From Campylobacteraceae bacterium (lineage in GTDB: Bacteria > Campylobacterota > Campylobacteria > Campylobacterales > Sulfurovaceae): DNA of 8,890 nt. The notes under the pieces are model-generated. The model was not told the origin of the DNA. It searched no databases and saw only the letters and a program-made list of their open reading frames with translations. The stretch spans positions 1 through 8,890 of the forward strand of contig JALWVW010000013.1 in the NCBI GenBank assembly GCA_027079365.1. The letters run 5' to 3'. The translations under genes and the position numbers were made by a program. Shown piece by piece: positions 5,939-8,890 of this stretch; the stretch's first letter is position 1, and each line of letters opens with the position of its first letter.

Positions 5939-7058
5939 GACCAAACAACCCCTACCGGCATGGGCAGATATCATTCTCATCCCCCTTATCAATCTCTTTA
6001 TCGCTTTTGCTGTATCGAGTATCATCATCTATCTGATCGGTGAAAATCCTTTTGAAGCATTCAAGGTGATGATCGAGGGTGCCTTCGGTACCTCCGAAGG
6101 CATAGGCTACACCCTCTACTATGCCACCAACTTTATCTTCACTGGGCTGGCCGTGGCGATCGCCTTTCATGCCATGCTCTTCAATATCGGTGGTGAAGGA
6201 CAGGCCTATATCGGTGGACTAGGTGTCGCTGTAGCACTGCTGGCACTCGATGGCATACTACCTTTTTGGGCACTGTTTCCCATCGCTATCATTGCGGGCA
6301 TGCTCTTTGGTGCAGCATGGGCAGCGATCCCCGCCTATCTGCAGGCCTATCGTGGCAGCCACATCGTCATCACCACGATCATGTTCAATTTTATCGCAGC
6401 CAATCTCATGGTCTATTTGTTGGTCAATATCTTTATCGTGCCGGGCAGCATGACACCGGAGAGTCGGGTCTTCACTGAAAATGCGCAGTTGCCTTTTATG
6501 CATGAGATGCTGGGATGGATAGGCATACAGATCTCCGAATCTCCTCTCAATCTCAGCTTTATCGTCGCACTTGTGGTCTCGATACTGTTCTGGATCTATG
6601 TCTGGCACACCCGCTGGGGCTATGCTACCCGCGCTGTGGGCTTCAGTGAGAGTGCCGCCGAATACGCAGGCATCGACCCCAAAAAGATCATTATGGTCAC
6701 CATGCTTATCTCCGGAGGACTGGCAGGGTTGGCAGGACTCAACGAAGTAATGGGAGTACAACACAAACTCATGCTCGACTTTGTCGCAGGATACGGCTTT
6801 ACGGGGATTGCCGTAGCACTTATGGGGCGCAACCATCCTGTGGGCATCATTCTCTCCAGTATCCTCTTTGGTGCACTTTTCCAAGGAGGTGCCGAGCTGG
6901 CATTCGAGATGCCCGCGATCTCCAAGGAAATGGTCTTTGTTATCCAGGGACTTATCATTCTCTTCAGCGGCGCTTTGGCCTATATGAGCAAGCCTTGGCT
7001 GGAGCGATTCTTCTCTCTCTTCGTCGGAGACAACAGTAGCGAAATGGAGGTAGCCTGA
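5931..7058 (+). CDS. Nucleoside ABC importer permease 1 (YufP/NupB type)
   Basis: A 375-residue integral inner-membrane protein of the BPD_transp_2 family with about ten hydrophobic segments (for example 14-36, 112-138, 148-170, 207-226, 335-351). Family landmarks are FNIGGEGQ (84-91) and the cytoplasmic ATPase-coupling loop RAVGFSESAAEYAGIDPKK (234-252). I choose ATG 5931 rather than the in-frame ATG at 5895. AAGGAGG (5918-5924) is placed 6 nt before 5931, and the resulting MAKTKQ start leads straight into the first membrane segment. It overlaps the ATPase gene by 8 nt and ends one nucleotide before the second permease. The two permeases should form a heterodimeric channel. Confidence 0.94.
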   Translation: MAKTKQPLPAWADIILIPLINLFIAFAVSSIIIYLIGENPFEAFKVMIEGAFGTSEGIGYTLYYATNFIFTGLAVAIAFHAMLFNIGGEGQAYIGGLGVAVALLALDGILPFWALFPIAIIAGMLFGAAWAAIPAYLQAYRGSHIVITTIMFNFIAANLMVYLLVNIFIVPGSMTPESRVFTENAQLPFMHEMLGWIGIQISESPLNLSFIVALVVSILFWIYVWHTRWGYATRAVGFSESAAEYAGIDPKKIIMVTMLISGGLAGLAGLNEVMGVQHKLMLDFVAGYGFTGIAVALMGRNHPVGIILSSILFGALFQGGAELAFEMPAISKEMVFVIQGLIILFSGALAYMSKPWLERFFSLFVGDNSSEMEVA

Positions 7059-7059
7059 T

Positions 7060-8034
7060 ATGGAATTTGCACTGACTGACATTCTCTCTATCCTCGCGGC
7101 GACCATCCGCGTCTCTACGCCACTGATCTTTGCTGCGATGGCAGGAATCTTCTCTGAGCGTTCAGGTATCGTCGACATCAGCCTGGAGGGCAAACTCCTC
7201 GCAGGTGCCTTTGCGGCAGCCAGTGTGGCCGCGGTGACAGGCTCCCCTTGGCTGGGACTCCTCGCTGCTATTGTGGTCAATATGCTACTCAGTCTCATTC
7301 ACGGCTTTGCCTCCATCACCCACAATGGCGACCAGGTCGTCAGTGGTGTAGCGATCAATATCATCGTCTCAGGGCTTACCGTGGTACTGGGCATGGCATG
7401 GTTTCACCGTGCAGGTCAGACCCCTACACTGCCCAGTGATGCACGCTTCATGCCCATCCATCTGCCGGGCACAGAGGCACTCTCACACATTCCCATACTC
7501 GGAGATATCTACACCAAGCTCATCAGCGGACACAACCTGCTGGTCTATGTAGCTTTCCTCTCAGTTGCTGTGACCTGGTGGGTACTGTTCAAGACCCGAT
7601 TTGGTTTGCGTCTGAGAGCCGTAGGCGAAAACCCCAATGCTGTCGATACCGCCGGCATCTCTGTGGCATTTCTTCGCTACCGAGCTGTGCTGATCGCCGG
7701 TATCCTCACAGGCATAGGTGGTACCTATATCTCTATCGCACAAAATGCCTCATTCATTCGTGATATGTCCGCCGGACAAGGATACATCGCGCTGGCCGCT
7801 ATGATCTTTGGCAAATGGAAGCCGCTCCCTGCAATGTTTGCCTGTTTTCTCTTTGGCTTTTTGGATGCACTGGCAATGCGCTTGCAGGGTGTCTCTCTAC
7901 CGTATGTCGGAGAGATCCCCGTACAGTTCATCCAGGCTTCACCCTATATCCTCACGGTGATTCTGCTGGCAGGATTTGTCGGCCGTGCCGTTGCACCCAA
8001 AGCAGACGGCGTACCCTATGTTAAAGAGCGATAA
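7060..8034 (+). CDS. Nucleoside ABC importer permease 2 (YufQ/NupC type)
   Basis: A 324-residue BPD_transp_2-family membrane protein, the shorter partner of the preceding permease. Typical motifs are ERSGIVDISLEG (33-44), the coupling loop RAVGENPNAVDTAGI (186-200) and GQGYIALAAMIFGKW (239-253). Hydrophobic segments are spread over the whole length, about eight to nine in total. The start codon lies one nucleotide after the stop of permease 1. Its ribosome site GGAGGT (7046-7051) is inside the end of that gene, so the two are translationally coupled. The gene is intact and of normal length. It is followed after only 25 nt by the nucleotidase gene, placing both in one transcript. Confidence 0.95.
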   Translation: MEFALTDILSILAATIRVSTPLIFAAMAGIFSERSGIVDISLEGKLLAGAFAAASVAAVTGSPWLGLLAAIVVNMLLSLIHGFASITHNGDQVVSGVAINIIVSGLTVVLGMAWFHRAGQTPTLPSDARFMPIHLPGTEALSHIPILGDIYTKLISGHNLLVYVAFLSVAVTWWVLFKTRFGLRLRAVGENPNAVDTAGISVAFLRYRAVLIAGILTGIGGTYISIAQNASFIRDMSAGQGYIALAAMIFGKWKPLPAMFACFLFGFLDALAMRLQGVSLPYVGEIPVQFIQASPYILTVILLAGFVGRAVAPKADGVPYVKER

Positions 8035-8059
8035 ACCTAACCATTAAAAGGAGAACATA

Positions 8060-8890
8060 ATGACAAGAAAACACTTTCTGCTGCCACTGCTGGTAGCCGC
8101 TACCCTACTCTCAGGTGCCTATGCCTCAGCTCCACTGGATCTGAAGATCCTGCATTTCAACGACCATCATGGATTTCTCGACAGCTCCACGATGAAGCTC
8201 ACCTACACAGGCGACAAAGGCAAGGCCAAAAAGGTCTATACCCGCCTCGGTGGCTTGCCCCGTATGGCAGCAGAGATCAACGCGCTGCGAGATGACCATA
8301 CGCTGGTACTGGATGCCGGAGATGCCTTCAGTGGCACACTCTACCATACGCTCTTTCGTGGTTTGGCCAATGTCGCACTGATGAATGGTATGGGTATTGA
8401 TGCCTTTACGCTAGGTAACCATGAATTTGACAACCGTGACGAAGGACTCAAGGCCTTTATAGACAAAGCCAATTTCCCTATCATCTCAGCCAACACGGTT
8501 GCCGACAAGGGAAGTCTCCTCGATGGTGCATGGAAGCCCTATATTATCAAGAAAGTTAACGGAGAAAAGATAGGTATCATCGGACTAGAAATAGGACAAA
8601 AGACCCGTGTCTCCTCTCGCCCCAGTGACAAGATACACTTCCTGGACGAGATAGAGACTGCCCAAAAATATGCAGATATCCTCACCAAGCAAGGCATTGA
8701 CAAGATCATCCTGCTCAGCCACTACGGCTACGAAAACGACCTGACCCTAGCTTCCAAGGTCAGTGGTATCGATGTGATCATCGGTGGAGATACCCATACG
8801 CTCATGGGAGATTTCAGTGCAGTACACCTATCATCGCAGGTGCCGCAATACCCCAAAACCCTCACTGCCAAAGATGGCAAACCTATGTGT
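8060..8890 (+). CDS. Secreted NadN/UshA-type 5'-nucleotidase (5' part, partial)
   Basis: The first 277 codons of a periplasmic metallophosphoesterase; the frame is open to the right edge. Residues 1-24 are a Sec signal peptide (MTRKH, a leucine/alanine core, cleavage near ASA). The dinuclear-metal motifs appear in order: NDHH (34-37, D35 and H37), DAGD (85-88), GNHE (119-122), H221 in LLSHYG, and GGDTHT (242-247). From memory the closest match is Haemophilus NadN (GTLY.TLF.G, TLGNHEFD, EGL, NGEKI.IIGL, ILLSH), which splits NAD to NMN and AMP and then to nucleosides. A general UshA-like 5'-nucleotidase is the alternative. The C-terminal substrate-binding domain, which decides specificity, lies outside. 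AAGGAG (8048-8053) precedes ATG 8060 by 6 nt. Placement directly after the importer suggests it supplies nucleosides to it. Confidence 0.92.
   Translation, partial: MTRKHFLLPLLVAATLLSGAYASAPLDLKILHFNDHHGFLDSSTMKLTYTGDKGKAKKVYTRLGGLPRMAAEINALRDDHTLVLDAGDAFSGTLYHTLFRGLANVALMNGMGIDAFTLGNHEFDNRDEGLKAFIDKANFPIISANTVADKGSLLDGAWKPYIIKKVNGEKIGIIGLEIGQKTRVSSRPSDKIHFLDEIETAQKYADILTKQGIDKIILLSHYGYENDLTLASKVSGIDVIIGGDTHTLMGDFSAVHLSSQVPQYPKTLTAKDGKPMC

Noticed and set aside
6258..7298. Long minus-strand open frame of 346 codons opposite both permease genes
   Set aside because: It spans two clear membrane-protein genes on the other strand. Its translation is rich in His, Asp and Cys without domain logic, and it has no ribosome site or context. 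It is a shadow of biased codon use.

Overview
The window looks like chromosomal DNA from a Campylobacterota (epsilonproteobacterial) organism, probably a Sulfurovum/Sulfurimonas-type marine or sediment bacterium. This is inferred from three things. The lactate-utilisation proteins LutA and LutB match the Campylobacterota style as I remember it. The divergent polysaccharide deacetylase sits next to them. The promoters resemble extended -10 elements (TGCTACAAT, TGCTATACT) with poorly defined -35 boxes. Gene density is high, intergenic gaps are short, and I see no mobile element, tRNA, rRNA or CRISPR array.

Minus-strand block (1-2378, transcribed right to left): a membrane-anchored divergent polysaccharide deacetylase (YibQ/DUF610 family, 1350-2378) is followed after 9 nt by lutA (588-1340) and, after a 90-nt spacer holding a perfect hairpin, by the 5' part of lutB, which runs off the left edge. 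LutA and LutB are iron-sulfur subunits of the cytoplasmic L-lactate oxidation complex. LutC, if present, lies outside the window.

A 101-bp divergent promoter region (2379-2479) separates this block from the plus-strand genes. The two predicted promoters point away from each other and their -35 regions overlap.

Plus-strand block (2480-8890): deoD encodes a purine nucleoside phosphorylase with all key active-site residues. A 119-bp leader region with stacked inverted repeats follows. Then comes a tight five-gene operon: a periplasmic BMP-family nucleoside-binding protein, a double-domain ABC ATPase, two BPD_transp_2-type permeases, and a secreted NadN/UshA-type 5'-nucleotidase cut by the right edge.

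Together the plus-strand genes read as one scavenging route. The nucleotidase would strip phosphates from nucleotides (possibly splitting NAD) in the periplasm. The binding protein and ABC transporter would import the nucleosides, and DeoD would phosphorolyse purine nucleosides in the cytoplasm. Each component belongs to a known family. What deserves attention is their linkage, the likely substrate range, and several RNA-hairpin candidates at gene junctions.
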